Made by a program: the position numbers and the translations under genes. The notes under the pieces were generated by a model. It saw only the letters and a program-made list of their open reading frames with translations, was not told the DNA's origin and did no database searches. DNA of 60,072 nucleotides from Chloroflexota bacterium (lineage in GTDB: Bacteria; Chloroflexota; Dormibacteria; CF-121): contig VBIC01000111.1 of the NCBI GenBank assembly GCA_005881425.1, positions 1 to 60,072 of the forward strand, read 5' to 3'. Shown here one piece after another: positions 1-18,430 of the stretch (position 1 is its first letter; each line of letters begins with the position of its first letter).

Positions 1-34
1 CGTCCAAGCCCGCGGATCCGGCCGTGGGCGAGTT

Positions 35-55
35 CGCGAGGCACGGGGCCTCGCG
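35..55. terminator. GC-rich hairpin upstream of rpoB
   Basis: A perfect 7-bp stem (CGCGAGG at 35-41, CCTCGCG at 49-55) with a 7-base loop. It has no T-tract and lies just before the rpoB promoter. It may end transcription of the gene left of the window, but I see no coding remnant in bases 1-60 to confirm this. Confidence 0.35.
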
Positions 56-73
56 GCAAGTTGTCGCGTGCCC

Positions 74-103
74 TTGACAAGGGTGTCACCCTCCTGCTAA
101 GAT
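74..103 (+). promoter_or_regulatory. sigma-70-type promoter of rpoB-rpoC with a palindrome in its spacer
   Basis: A consensus -35 TTGACA (74-79), an 18-base spacer and -10 TAAGAT (98-103), about 90 bases before the rpoB start. The spacer contains a perfect 6+1+6 inverted repeat, AGGGTG-T-CACCCT (80-92). A protein bound there would sit between the two promoter elements, so it is a candidate operator. The element matches are seen directly; the regulatory role is inferred. Confidence 0.7.
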
Positions 104-194
104 TGCCGTTCGTGCTGCCACGGGTATCTTCCCGCGTCCCCAGCATGTCCCGCCTGCCCACCTTTCCCCTCAACGCAAAGGAGAGTCACCGCCC

Positions 195-3733
<3,539 letters not shown>

Positions 3734-3736
3734 CAG

Positions 3737-7977
<4,241 letters not shown>

Positions 7978-7981
<4 letters not shown>

Positions 7982-10068
7982 CCGCCGCCTTCTGCATACC
8001 GCGAAGAGGCCGCCCCGGAGGCGGCCTCTTCGCGTGAGGCCGCGACGTCGATGTGTGACGTGAACCAGTCCAGGAGTGCATGCAGGCGGATCACGCGCGA
8101 GCGCGGATGCCCGTTGCGGGACAGGTCATGGGTCTGGCCTTCGAAGCGCAGGTACTTGACCTCGCGGCCCAGGTATTTCAGCGCCGCGTACATCTGCTCC
8201 GCCTCGCTGACCGGGCAGCGAAGGTCATTGTCGCTGTGCAGGATAAGCAGCGGGGTCTTGATGTTCTCGACGTAGCTGATGGGTGAGCGGGCCATCAGCT
8301 CGTCCAGGTCCTTCCAGGGCAGCAGCCCGCCCATGGATTCGACGGTCAGGTACCAGCCCAGGTCGCCGGTGCCGAAGTGGCTCGCGAAGTTGGCGACGCA
8401 GCGCATCGTGGCGGCGGCCTTGAAGCGGTCGGTGTGGCCGACCGCCCAGTTGGTCATGTAGCCGCCGTAGCTGCCGCCCGCGATCCCCAGCCGATCGGGG
8501 TCGATGCCGCCGGCCGCGATCGCCGCGTCGAGCCCGGCCAGGACGTCCTGGTAGTCCTTGCCGCCCCAGTCACGGTTGACCGCCTCGGAGAAAGCCCGCC
8601 CGTAGCCGGTCGAGCCTCGAGGGTTGGTGTAGACGACGGTGTAGCCGCGACTGCACAGCAGCTGGAACTCGAGGAAGAAGCTCCAGCCGTACATGGCCTC
8701 GGGTCCGCCGTGGACTTCGAGGATCGCCGGCCGGAGGGAGCCGGCGTCGCCGTCCCCCGGGTGCATGACCCAGCCCTCCAACCCCCACCCGTCCGCGCCG
8801 CGAAAGGCGATCCGGGAGGGGTGAGCCAGGGTGACCTCTTTGAGCAGATCCGCGTTGAGCTCCGTCAGGCGCCGGGCCGGGCCGTCGACGGGCTGGACGA
8901 AGAGGTCGCCCGGCGTCGACGGATCGGAGCTGGCGAAGGCAAAGATGCGGCGGGCGGCGTCGGCGCTGACCTCGTAGACCCGGCGCTCTCCGCTGGTCAC
9001 GGCCCGCGGCGTGCCGCCCTCCGCCGGGACCGCGTACAGATGGGTGCTGCCGCGGCCCGACGCGACCAGGTAGACGTCTTCACCGTCCGCGGACCAGACT
9101 GGATGGGCCACCCCGTGGCCGGCGCGCAGGTCGTCCAGCGCCGAGTCCGCGAAGGTCGGCCCGAAATCGCGCGTCAGCGGCTGCGCCTTGCCCCCGGCAG
9201 CAGGCACCACGAACAGGTCGGAGTAGCCATCGTAGTCGCGACGCTTCTCGGCCGTGAAGGCGATCCGTTTTCCGTCGGGCGACCAAGCAGGCGCGTAGCA
9301 GAACCATCGCTCGTCGGTCAGGCGGCGCAGCGCCCGGGTGCGCAGGTCGAGTGTGTATACGTCCGCGCCGAGCCAGGTCCAGCGGTCCTCCATCCGCCCC
9401 GAGGTGAACGCCAGCTGCCTGCCGTCGGGCGAGAAGGCAGGCATTTCGTCGTCCCAGTCGCCGTCGGTCAGCTGGACCGGATCGCCGCCGTCGCGCCCGA
9501 TGCTGAAGAGGTGGGTCCGCCGTTCATAGATCCAACCCTTGCCGTCGAGCCGGTGGAAGAGGCGGTCGATGGTCCGGACCCTGGGCACCCGCCTGTCGTG
9601 CAGCGTTGCGTCCTCGGCCTCGGGATCGTCGGGCGATCCCGTCTCGGCGACAAAGACCAGGCTCTCGCCGTCCGGCGCCCACACCGGGTCGCCTGCTCCA
9701 TCGCGCAGGAAGGTCAGCTGGCGCCCCTCACCGCCGTCCGAGGGCATGACCCAGACCTGGCCCTTGCCCACGCCGCGATCGCGCTCCCGCCCGTCCTTTG
9801 GTTTGACCTCGCCGGCCGGGGACCGCACGAAGGCCAGCCAGCGCCCGTCGGGCGACCAGCGGGGGGAGGTGTCGTTGCCGCCGCCGCTGAAGCGGCGGGG
9901 CGGCGTCCCGGCGCCGGTCGACGCCATCCAGATCGCTCGGCGGTACTCGTACGCCTCGCGGTCGATCTCCATCAGTACGAAGGCGACCTGACTGCCGTCG
10001 GGGGAGATCCGGGGGTCTTCGACGAGCTTGATGGAGTAGAGGTCCTCGGGCTCCAGGCGACGAGTCAT
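7978..10068 (-). CDS. S9 family peptidase (prolyl oligopeptidase / acylaminoacyl-peptidase type)
   Basis: Serine peptidase of 696 aa. The start is the ATG at 10068, chosen because AAAGGAG lies 8 bases upstream; a longer frame to 10209 has no such support. The N-terminal two thirds carry repeated SPDG/SADG blades of a TolB-like beta-propeller that normally filters substrates. The C-terminal alpha/beta-hydrolase domain has the nucleophile motif [11 protein letters not shown], an acid in [16 protein letters not shown] and a His in [14 protein letters not shown], so the triad is complete. No signal peptide is seen, so it is probably cytoplasmic and acts on short peptides. It is divergent from the next gene (92-base gap) and convergent with rpoC. 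The exact substrate is unknown. Confidence 0.92.
8000..8034. terminator. perfect 15-bp hairpin between convergent rpoC and S9 peptidase
   Basis: CGCGAAGAGGCCGCC (8000-8014) pairs perfectly with 8020-8034 around a 5-base loop. It lies 19 bases past the rpoC stop. On the minus strand it is inside the last codons of the peptidase gene ([13 protein letters not shown]). There is no T-tract, so it may act as a bidirectional roadblock or 3'-end-protecting stem rather than a classical intrinsic terminator. Confidence 0.7.
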
Positions 10069-10160
10069 GTGCGCTCCTTTGTGATGACCGGCGGCCTCCC
10101 GCCCTCTGACGGTAGCGCATCGCGGCGCCGGATGTAGGACCTGAGCGGCGTTGTAGGGAG

Positions 10161-11459
10161 GTGGCCTCGGCGGTCGACGCCCGGCCGGCCCGTCCGGCAG
10201 GCGCACCACTCAACGCCCCCGCCGACCTCCTGGTACTGGTCCTGCTGGCGATCCCGGCCGCGCTGATCGGCTGGCAGATCGCCTCGGTCTGGTCCTGGCC
10301 GGTCACATGGCGCGTGGCCTGGGCCGCGCTCAGCACCGGGCTGGTACTGGCGGCGGTCCTCCGACCTGCGGTCCGCGAGCTGGCGAGCGCGGCGGCCGTG
10401 GCGTCCCTCTACGCCGTCCCGGTGGTGGGCGGCATAGTCCGCTGGCACCTGCAGAGCGCGGGCACTGCGCTGATCGGGGACGGAGCGCTGCAGACGCAGC
10501 TGGCCGGGTCCTTCCTGCTCCAGGGCATCGATCCCTACGGGGCCGATTACGCGGCGGCGGGCCTGGGACGGGCGCCGTGGAGCGAGCCGTTCCCGAGCCC
10601 GGCCCTTCATCACCTGGTCACCTGGCCCGGGCAGTTCCTCCTTCCCCTCCCGGTCCAGGCGGCGGCCAGCGCAGCCCTGGGCTGGTGGGACGAACGGTGG
10701 TTCCTGCTGCTGGCCGCGGTCGCGATCTGGATCCTGCTGCGCCGGCTCCTGCCCGCAATCCCGGGCAGGCTGGCCGCGGTCGCCCTCTTCCTCCTGCCCG
10801 CGCACAACCTCGTCGCCGTCCTCGGGGACAATGACCTGCCCGCCGTCGCCCTCATCCTGGCCGCCCTCCTCGCGGCCGACCGCCGGCGCTTCATCTGGAT
10901 GGGCGCGCTCCTGGGCCTGGCTGTGGCGACCAAGCAGCACGCCCTGCTGGCGGTACCGATCGTGCTGGCCTGGGCCTCCGTCAAGGGTGCGCCGCGCCGG
11001 GTCCTCGGTCTCGCAGCCGCGGCAGGCGCAGCGGTGACAGCAGCTCTCGTGCTGCCCTTCCTTATCTGGAACCCGTCCACCTTCGTCCAGGACACCGTCA
11101 CCTTCCTGATCGGCAGCGGTGCCCAGGCCTATCCCATCAACGGCATGGGGCTGTCGGCGATGCTGCTCGAGGCCGGGATCATCCACGGGGCGCGCGACGC
11201 GTTTCCCTTCGCCGTTCTCGAGGTCGGGATGGCGGCGTCGGTCTGGATCGCCGCCTGGCGCTGGCTGCGCCGCCGGCGCCAGCTGGCGGACGTCCTGACC
11301 TGGTGCGGGATCGCCTTCCTCCTGGTGCTCTTCATCAGCCGGTATTTCCACGACACCCACCTCCTCCTCGGCGGCGAGCTGATCGCCGCCGGGGTCTTCG
11401 CCCGCTGGCGGGCGAGGCCGGGCGCCGCTGAGGTCGGGCGCCTTCGGAGCGCGGCGTGA
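10161..11459 (+). CDS. polytopic membrane protein, GT-C/GT87-like (putative polyprenyl-phosphate sugar transferase)
   Basis: A 432-aa protein made almost wholly of hydrophobic helices (roughly ten). An extracytoplasmic loop has GALQTQLAGSFLLQGIDPYG, and later come GDNDLPAVALILAALL and KQHALL. Long helical bundles with DPY-type loops and a TKQ/FKP segment recall DUF2029/GT87 glycosyltransferases, which move sugars from polyprenyl phosphates to envelope glycans. That assignment is inference from architecture. The GTG at 10161 overlaps a GGGAGG sequence, so the true start is unsure. It is the first of two tandem paralogues. Confidence 0.6.
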   Translation: MASAVDARPARPAGAPLNAPADLLVLVLLAIPAALIGWQIASVWSWPVTWRVAWAALSTGLVLAAVLRPAVRELASAAAVASLYAVPVVGGIVRWHLQSAGTALIGDGALQTQLAGSFLLQGIDPYGADYAAAGLGRAPWSEPFPSPALHHLVTWPGQFLLPLPVQAAASAALGWWDERWFLLLAAVAIWILLRRLLPAIPGRLAAVALFLLPAHNLVAVLGDNDLPAVALILAALLAADRRRFIWMGALLGLAVATKQHALLAVPIVLAWASVKGAPRRVLGLAAAAGAAVTAALVLPFLIWNPSTFVQDTVTFLIGSGAQAYPINGMGLSAMLLEAGIIHGARDAFPFAVLEVGMAASVWIAAWRWLRRRRQLADVLTWCGIAFLLVLFISRYFHDTHLLLGGELIAAGVFARWRARPGAAEVGRLRSAA

Positions 11460-12790
11460 GCGCCATCCGGCGCGTTTCAAGCCGGGTCCGGCGCCTTTAC
11501 CGGCGCGCGCTCCTCCGCCCGCTACCCGCGCTCCTCCTCTTCGGGTCTCTGACGGCCGTCTCCAACTGGCTCTGGTACGGCGGCGGCCCCTTCCTGGCTC
11601 GAGGCGTCGGTACGGCCTTGATGCTCGCCTTCGCGCTGGCCGCGGCCGCGGTGCTGCTGGCGCTCGGGCGGGGGCGGGGCCAGCTGCGAGCCATGACGCT
11701 GCTGGTGGTCGCCGCGGTGGCGCTCCCCGCTGTGGCCCTGATCGCGTATCGCTTGCGGAGCGGGGCACCGCTCCTGATGCACGACGGCGCCTACCAGACG
11801 GAGGAGGCGATCCGCTTCCTGCTCTCGGGCCGGGACCCCTACGGCCAGGACTACGCCCTGACGAGCATGCGGCTCTGGCACTGGTACGTCAATCAACCGA
11901 TTGACCCAGCCCTCTTCCACTACGTCTACTATCCGCTGACCTTCCTCCTGCCGCTTCCGTTCGCCCTCGCGGCCGCGGCGCTGCATCTGCCGTTCGACGT
12001 CCGCCTGGTCTCAGTCGCGGCCATAGCGGCCACCGCCGGCGCCCTGCTGGCGATGCCCTGGCGCTGGGAATGGCGCTGGGTCGCGCTCTGCGCCCTCTTC
12101 CTCGATCCGTTCTTCTTCATGGCCCAGGGGCGAAACGACGTGCTCTGGCTCGGGGCGCTGACCCTGGGCGTCCTGGCGACGGCCCGCGGCCGCACGCTCC
12201 TGGCGTCGCTCGCGATTGGCGTCGCCTTCGCCTTCAAGCCCTTCGCCATCTTCTTCCTGGCCCTCCAGGCGATCGCCCTGCTCCGGACCCCCGGCCGCGC
12301 CCGCCCTGCCCTGACCGCTGCGGCCCTGGCCCTGCTGGCCCTCTCCGCCCTGGTCACGATCACGCCCTTCTGGCTCTGGAACCCGCACGCCTTCTGGGCC
12401 GACACCGTGGCCTTCGTCGCAGGCACCGACCCCCACAGCTACCCGATGGGCGGCTGGGGTCTAGCGGGGATCCTCCTTGCCCTGCACCTCGTCCCCAATC
12501 CCCACGCTAGCGTCCCGCTCGGAATGGTCCAGGCGGCGGTGTGCCTTCCGGCGCTGGCCTGGGCTGGCCGCCGGGTCTGGGAGCGCCCGACGATGCCACG
12601 GGTACTCGCGGGCGGCACTCTGGTCCTGGCCCTCTTCCTCTTCTGCGGGCGCTTCCTCAACGACAACTATCTCGCCGGCCTCCTCTACCTGGCCGTTCTC
12701 AGCGGCGCGGCCCGCCGCGGGACGACGTCTGCGGCCCGGATCGCTGGCGCCACTGCCGGCGCCCCGGCCGATCGGCCGGTCGCCGCCTAG
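11456..12790 (+). CDS. paralogous polytopic membrane protein, GT-C/GT87-like
   Basis: A 444-aa membrane protein starting at GTG 11456, which overlaps the previous stop by 4 bases, so the pair is translationally coupled. It aligns by eye with its neighbour at matching places: DGAYQTEEAIRFLLSGRDPYG, GRNDVLWLGALTLGVLAT, AFKPFAIFFLALQAIALL, and WNPHAFWADTVAFVAG against WNPSTFVQDTVTFLIG in the first copy. This supports tandem duplication followed by divergence. It is probably an envelope glycosyltransferase of the GT-C fold; donor and acceptor are unknown. Confidence 0.6.
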   Translation: MSAIRRVSSRVRRLYRRALLRPLPALLLFGSLTAVSNWLWYGGGPFLARGVGTALMLAFALAAAAVLLALGRGRGQLRAMTLLVVAAVALPAVALIAYRLRSGAPLLMHDGAYQTEEAIRFLLSGRDPYGQDYALTSMRLWHWYVNQPIDPALFHYVYYPLTFLLPLPFALAAAALHLPFDVRLVSVAAIAATAGALLAMPWRWEWRWVALCALFLDPFFFMAQGRNDVLWLGALTLGVLATARGRTLLASLAIGVAFAFKPFAIFFLALQAIALLRTPGRARPALTAAALALLALSALVTITPFWLWNPHAFWADTVAFVAGTDPHSYPMGGWGLAGILLALHLVPNPHASVPLGMVQAAVCLPALAWAGRRVWERPTMPRVLAGGTLVLALFLFCGRFLNDNYLAGLLYLAVLSGAARRGTTSAARIAGATAGAPADRPVAA

Positions 12791-12879
12791 CGAAGCAGGG
12801 ATCAAGGGAAGCCGTGGCAATGCCGGCGGCGTCCGCTGTAGCCTCATGGTTGCATCGGAGCAACAAGGGGTGCGGGGGC

Positions 12880-13206
12880 GTGGCCAAGGCACGGAGCGAG
12901 ATCGATGTCTACGGGATGATCGCGGACGCCGTCCGCAACAAGCGGCAGGTCCTGGCGATCTACCACGGACTGCGGCGTGAGATGTGCCCCCACGTGCTGG
13001 GAAGGGGGCCCGACGGGCAGGTCCAGGCGCTCTTCTACCAGTTCGGCGGCGAGAGCAGTAAGGGCCTGCCACCGGAGGGGGAATGGCGCTGCCTGCGGCT
13101 GACGGAGCTCCAGGACGTGACCGTCCGCGACGGCCCCTGGCACGCCGGTCCGCGCCGCTTCACCCAGGCCTGCGTCCAGGAAGTCCATTTGCAGGCGGCG
13201 TATTAG
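12880..13206 (+). CDS. small WYL-domain-like protein
   Basis: A 108-aa protein from the GTG at 12880; the same frame is open further upstream but overlaps the membrane protein. The pattern (DAVRNKRQVLAIYHGLRREMCPHVLG, then LFYQFGGESSKGL, then WRCLRLTELQDVTVRDGPW) resembles the WYL ligand-sensing fold without its usual winged-helix partner. WYL domains bind nucleic acids or nucleotides and act as regulators. Here there is no DNA-binding part, so the role is open. It lies between the membrane-protein pair and the str operon promoter. Confidence 0.55.
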   Translation: MAKARSEIDVYGMIADAVRNKRQVLAIYHGLRREMCPHVLGRGPDGQVQALFYQFGGESSKGLPPEGEWRCLRLTELQDVTVRDGPWHAGPRRFTQACVQEVHLQAAY

Positions 13207-13240
13207 GTAGTGAGTCGTGGGAGCAAACTGACCCACTACC
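13206..13240 (+). terminator. inverted repeat after the WYL-like gene
   Basis: GGTAGTGAGT (13206-13215) pairs with ACCCACTACC (13231-13240) with one mismatch, around a 15-base loop. It starts at the stop codon of the small WYL-like gene and ends 15 bases before the str promoter. It is either a terminator insulating the two units or an operator; there is no T-tract. Confidence 0.4.
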
Positions 13241-13255
13241 CGACGTGACGGCCAT

Positions 13256-13285
13256 TTGACAGCGGCGTGCCCTCGGCCGTAGACT
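13256..13285 (+). promoter_or_regulatory. promoter of the str / ribosomal-protein super-operon
   Basis: TTGACA (13256-13261), an 18-base spacer and TAGACT (13280-13285), 36 bases before the rpsL ATG. It has the same -35 and spacer length as the rpoB promoter. No equally good promoter is evident among the tightly packed genes that follow up to rpsI. Confidence 0.7.
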
Positions 13286-13291
13286 ACTCGT

Positions 13292-13311
13292 TCGCGCTCA
13301 AAGAGGCGCGA
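13292..13311 (+). promoter_or_regulatory. 5' leader hairpin of rpsL
   Basis: TCGCGC (13292-13297) pairs with GCGCGA (13306-13311) in the short untranslated leader, ending 10 bases before the rpsL start. No Shine-Dalgarno is visible. The hairpin may control translation, for example by feedback from a ribosomal protein; this is inference. Confidence 0.4.
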
Positions 13312-13321
13312 CTGTAAAAGC

Positions 13322-13711
13322 ATGCCCACCATAGCTCAGCTGATCCGCTACGGCCGCAAGCCGGTGGTCAAGAAGACCAAGGCCCCGGCGCTGCAGGGCT
13401 CCCCGCAGAGGCGGGGGGTCTGCGTGCGCGTCTACACCACCACGCCCAAGAAGCCGAACTCCGCTCTGCGCAAGATCGCCCGGGTCCGCCTCACCTCCCG
13501 CCAGGAGGTGACCGCCTACATCCCGGGGATCGGGCACAACCTGCAGGAGCACTCGGTGGTCCTGATCCGGGGCGGGCGCGTCCCCGACCTCCCCGGCGTC
13601 CGGTACCACATCGTCCGAGGCACCCTGGACACCGCGGGCGCCAAGAACCGCAAGCAGGGGCGCTCCAAGTACGGCGCCAAGCGAGAGAAGACAGCCAAGG
13701 CGGCCCGCTGA
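13322..13711 (+). CDS. rpsL: 30S ribosomal protein S12
   Basis: Decoding-centre protein of the small subunit, 129 aa. The conserved [18 protein letters not shown] contains the lysine at the streptomycin-resistance position in its sensitive form. [19 protein letters not shown] is also intact. It is the first gene of the str block; its TGA overlaps the rpsG ATG by one base. Confidence 0.97.
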   Translation: MPTIAQLIRYGRKPVVKKTKAPALQGSPQRRGVCVRVYTTTPKKPNSALRKIARVRLTSRQEVTAYIPGIGHNLQEHSVVLIRGGRVPDLPGVRYHIVRGTLDTAGAKNRKQGRSKYGAKREKTAKAAR

Positions 13712-14181
13712 TGCCCCGCCGGCCCAGGATCCACAAGCGCGCCCCCATGGTCGACCCGGTGTACACACACGAGGGCGTAGCCAAATTCATAAGCGTGGTC
13801 ATGCAGCGGGGCAAGAAGAGCGTGGCCGAGCACATCGTCTACGAGTCCCTGGAGCGGATCCGCCGGGTGGCCAAGAAGGACCCGATCGAGGTCTTCGACA
13901 GCGCCCTCAAGAACGTGACCCCGGTGCTGGAGGTCAAGCCCCGCCGGATCGGCGGTGCCACCTACCAGGTGCCGGTCGAGATCCGGCCCGACCGCCGCTC
14001 CGCCCTGGCCCGGCGCTGGATCGTGCGTTTCGCCCGGGCCCGATCCGGGAAATCTATGGAGGAGAAGCTGGCGGCCGAGCTGATGGACGCCGCCAACGGC
14101 GTGGGCGCCTCGATCAAGCGCCGCGAGGAGACCCACAAGATGGCCGAAAGCAACAAGGCTTTCAGCCATTTCCGGTACTGA
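13711..14181 (+). CDS. rpsG: 30S ribosomal protein S7
   Basis: Primary binder of the 16S rRNA 3' domain, 156 aa, usual length. Conserved blocks are PRRIGGATYQVPVEIRP, ARSGKSMEEKLAAELMDAANG and HKMAESNKAFSHFRY. It is coupled to rpsL by TGATG. In other bacteria S7 can repress the str operon, but I see no recognisable S7 mRNA site here. Confidence 0.97.
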   Translation: MPRRPRIHKRAPMVDPVYTHEGVAKFISVVMQRGKKSVAEHIVYESLERIRRVAKKDPIEVFDSALKNVTPVLEVKPRRIGGATYQVPVEIRPDRRSALARRWIVRFARARSGKSMEEKLAAELMDAANGVGASIKRREETHKMAESNKAFSHFRY

Positions 14182-14213
14182 ACCCAAAGGAAAACAGGTA
14201 ATCACGCATTTCA

Positions 14214-16250
14214 ATGTCTGATAAGAAGATGGCCCGTGCGTATCCGCTCGACAAGGTCCGAAACATCGGCATCATGGCCCACATCGATGCCGGTAAGACG
14301 ACCACGACCGAGCGCGTCCTCTTCTACACCGGGCGCATCCACAAGATGGGCGAGGTCCACGAAGGCGCCGCCACCATGGACTGGATGGTCCAGGAGCAGG
14401 AGCGGGGCATCACCATCACCTCGGCCGCCACGGCGGCCAACTGGCGCGGCCACCGTATCAACATCATCGACACACCCGGCCACGTAGACTTTACCGTCGA
14501 GGTCGAGCGCAGCCTGCGCGTCCTGGACGGAGCGGTGGCCGTCTTCGACGCGGTCGCCGGGGTCGAGCCCCAGTCCGAGACCGTCTGGCGCCAGGCCGAC
14601 CGCTACGACGTGCCCCGGATCGCCTTCATCAACAAGATGGACCGGGTGGGGGCCGACTTCTTCGCCGCCTGGCGCTCCATCCGGGAGCGGCTGGGCGCGA
14701 ACGCGGTCCCGATCCAGCTGCCGATCGGCTCCGAGGCCGACTTCGAGGGGGTGGTCGACTTGATCAACAACGTGGCCATCACCTACACCGACGACCTGGG
14801 CACCACCATGGAGACGGAGCAGATCCCACCCGCCATGAGAGACCAGGTAGCGGCCTACCACAAGCAGCTGATCGAAGCGGTGGCCGAGTTCGACGACGAG
14901 CTGATGGCCAGCTACCTCGACGACCGGCCCATCACCGGGGCCCTGATCGTGGCCGCCATCCGCAAGGGGACGATCTCCGGGCGGCTGGTGCCCGTCCTCT
15001 GCGGCGCCGCCCTGCGCAACCGCGGGGTGCAGCCGATGCTGGACGCGATCGTCGACTTCCTGCCCTCGCCGCTGGACAAGCTGGGGGTGGAGGGCATCAA
15101 TCCCAAGAGCAACGTCCCTGAGCGGCGCAAGGCCGCCGACAACCAGCCCTTCGCCGGCCTGGCCTTCAAGATCGCGACCGATCCCTACGTGGGCAAGCTG
15201 ACGTTCTTCCGGGTCTACGCCGGCACGCTCAAGTCCGGCTCCTACGTCTGGAACGCCACCCGCGGCACCAAGGAGCGGATCGGCCGCATCCTTCAGATGC
15301 ACGCCAACCACCGGGAGGAGATCGACGAGGTCTACGCCGGCGACATCGCCGCCGCCATCGGCCTCAAGCAGACCACCACCGGCGACACCCTGGCGGACGA
15401 GAACAACCCGATCGTGCTGGAGTCGATCGTATTCCCGGAGCCGGTGATCAGCGTGGCCATCGAGCCGCGCAGCAAGGCCGACCAGGAGAAGATGTCGCAG
15501 GCTCTGGTCAAGCTCGCCGAGGAGGACCCCACCTTCAAGGTGCGCACCGACGAGGAGACTGCCCAGATCATCATCTCCGGGATGGGCGAGCTGCACCTGG
15601 AGATCATCGTGGACCGGATGCTGCGCGAGTTCTCGGTCAACGCCAACGTGGGCAAGCCGCAGGTCGCCTACCGCGAGACCATCCGCCGTCGGGCCCACGG
15701 CACCGGGCGCTTCGTGCGCCAAGCCGGTAAGGGCTTCGAGTTCGTCAACAAGATCGTGGGCGGCGCCATCCCCAGGGAGTACCACTCGGCGGTGGAAAAG
15801 GGAATCATCGAGGCCCTCAACAACGGCCCCCTGGCCGGCTACCCGGTGGTCGACATGAAGGCCACCCTGGTCGACGGCTCGTACCACGAGGTCGACTCCT
15901 CGGAGATGGCCTTCATGATCGCCGGGTCGATTGGCGTCAAGGACGGCCTGCTCAAGGCTCAGCCGACTCTGCTCGAGCCGGTGATGAAGGTGGAGGTGGT
16001 CCTGCCGGAGGAGTTCATGGGTGACATCCTCGGCGACCTGAGTGCACGCCGGGGCCAGATCCTGGGCATGGAAGGGCGGGCCACGATGCAGGTGGTGCGA
16101 GCCTACGTACCGCTCGGAAACATGTTCGGCTACGCCACCGACCTGCGATCCAGGACCCAGGGACGTGCCGTGTACAGTATGGAATTCCATCATTACCAGG
16201 ACGTGCCGAAATCGATTGCGGAAGAGATCGTCGCGAAGGCCAAAGCGTAG
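14214..16250 (+). CDS. fusA: elongation factor G, with an apparent internal deletion
   Basis: Translocation GTPase, 678 aa. The G-domain is complete: AHIDAGKTT (P-loop), RGITITSAA (switch I), DTPGH and NKMD. Domain IV should read roughly VRQ-SGGRGQYGHV...EP-GKGFEF, but here VRQ (ending 15722) is joined directly to [14 protein letters not shown]. About 20 residues are missing in frame at 15722-15726. Adding them back gives the family's usual length of about 700. The missing strand belongs to the domain that contacts the decoding site, so either the sequence is faulty or this EF-G is impaired. The ATG at 14214 has only a distant AAAGG; ATG 14229 is an alternative start. Confidence 0.93.
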   Translation: MSDKKMARAYPLDKVRNIGIMAHIDAGKTTTTERVLFYTGRIHKMGEVHEGAATMDWMVQEQERGITITSAATAANWRGHRINIIDTPGHVDFTVEVERSLRVLDGAVAVFDAVAGVEPQSETVWRQADRYDVPRIAFINKMDRVGADFFAAWRSIRERLGANAVPIQLPIGSEADFEGVVDLINNVAITYTDDLGTTMETEQIPPAMRDQVAAYHKQLIEAVAEFDDELMASYLDDRPITGALIVAAIRKGTISGRLVPVLCGAALRNRGVQPMLDAIVDFLPSPLDKLGVEGINPKSNVPERRKAADNQPFAGLAFKIATDPYVGKLTFFRVYAGTLKSGSYVWNATRGTKERIGRILQMHANHREEIDEVYAGDIAAAIGLKQTTTGDTLADENNPIVLESIVFPEPVISVAIEPRSKADQEKMSQALVKLAEEDPTFKVRTDEETAQIIISGMGELHLEIIVDRMLREFSVNANVGKPQVAYRETIRRRAHGTGRFVRQAGKGFEFVNKIVGGAIPREYHSAVEKGIIEALNNGPLAGYPVVDMKATLVDGSYHEVDSSEMAFMIAGSIGVKDGLLKAQPTLLEPVMKVEVVLPEEFMGDILGDLSARRGQILGMEGRATMQVVRAYVPLGNMFGYATDLRSRTQGRAVYSMEFHHYQDVPKSIAEEIVAKAKA

Positions 16251-16277
16251 GAGCGCCGGAGGAGTAAGGGAGTAAGA

Positions 16278-17462
<1,185 letters not shown>

Positions 17463-17475
17463 GGCAGACTCGAGA

Positions 17476-17781
17476 GTGGCTCAGAGAATCCGGATCCGGC
17501 TCAAGGCATACGATCACCGCGTCCTCGACCAGGCGGCGGAGAAGATCGTGGAGACCGCCCGTCGCACCAACGCGTCGACGGCCGGGCCGATTCCCCTTCC
17601 CACCGAGATCAACAAGTGGACCGTGATCCGGGGCCCCTTCATCGACAAGGACTCCCGCGAGCAGTTCGAGATGCGGACTCACAAGCGGATCATCGACATC
17701 CTCGATCCAAATCCGAAAGTGGTGGACGCGCTGATGCGGCTGAACCTGCCGTCGGGCGTGAACATCGAGATCAAGCTCTGA
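17476..17781 (+). CDS. rpsJ: 30S ribosomal protein S10
   Basis: A 101-aa protein of the 30S head that also serves as NusE in antitermination. The start is GTG 17476, giving (M)[25 protein letters not shown]-type sequence is present as [19 protein letters not shown]. First gene of the S10 block, 13 bases after tuf. Confidence 0.96.
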   Translation: MAQRIRIRLKAYDHRVLDQAAEKIVETARRTNASTAGPIPLPTEINKWTVIRGPFIDKDSREQFEMRTHKRIIDILDPNPKVVDALMRLNLPSGVNIEIKL

Positions 17782-17785
17782 TCTG

Positions 17786-18430
17786 ATGGCGACCAAAGGA
17801 CTGATCGCGCGCAAGGTGGGCATGACTCAGGTCTTCTCCGAGAAGGGGGAGCTGGTCCCGGTCACCGTGCTGGAGGCCGGCCCCTGCGTGGTGGTCCAGC
17901 GCCGATCCACTCAGAGGGAGGGATACGAGGCGGTCCAGCTGGGCTTCAGCCCGCTGGAGGAGAAGCGCCTCTCGCGGCCGCGCGCGGGGCACTTCAAGAA
18001 AGCCGGCGTGGCCGTCCACCGCTACCTGCGCGAGGTGCGGATACCGGCCGACGCTCCCTTCGAGGTGGGCCAGGCACTCAAGGCCGATCTCTTCAAGGCC
18101 GGTGAGCTGATCGACGTGACCGGCATCGCCAAGGGCAAAGGGTTCGCCGGCCAGCACAAGCGCCACCATTTCGGCCGGGGCCCGGTAACCCACGGATCGC
18201 ACAACATCAAGCAGCCGGGCTCGATCGGATCCTCCTCGACCCCTTCGCGCGTCTACAAGGGGATGCGGATGGCCGGCCACCTGGGCAGCTCCCAGCGCAC
18301 CACCCGCAACCTGCAGGTGGTCCGGGTCGACCTGGAGCGCAACCTGCTTCTGGTCAACGGCGACGTGCCCGGCCATCCGGACAGCGTGGTCCTGATCCGC
18401 GACGCCAGGACCCGGAGGAGCAAGGCGTGA
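17786..18430 (+). CDS. rplC: 50S ribosomal protein L3
   Basis: Early 50S assembly protein, 214 aa. Shows GLIARKVGMTQVF at the N-terminus, GKGFAGQHKRHHFGRGP and THGSHNIKQPGSIG, and the peptidyl-transferase-reaching loop KGMRMAGHLG. It starts at ATG 17786, 4 bases past rpsJ, and ends in a GTGA overlap with rplD. Confidence 0.96.
   Translation: MATKGLIARKVGMTQVFSEKGELVPVTVLEAGPCVVVQRRSTQREGYEAVQLGFSPLEEKRLSRPRAGHFKKAGVAVHRYLREVRIPADAPFEVGQALKADLFKAGELIDVTGIAKGKGFAGQHKRHHFGRGPVTHGSHNIKQPGSIGSSSTPSRVYKGMRMAGHLGSSQRTTRNLQVVRVDLERNLLLVNGDVPGHPDSVVLIRDARTRRSKA

Noticed and set aside
10069-10209. Extended N-terminus of the S9 peptidase
   Set aside because: AAAGGAG sits correctly before the ATG at 10068; the extension is Arg/Pro-rich and would overlap the divergent gene.
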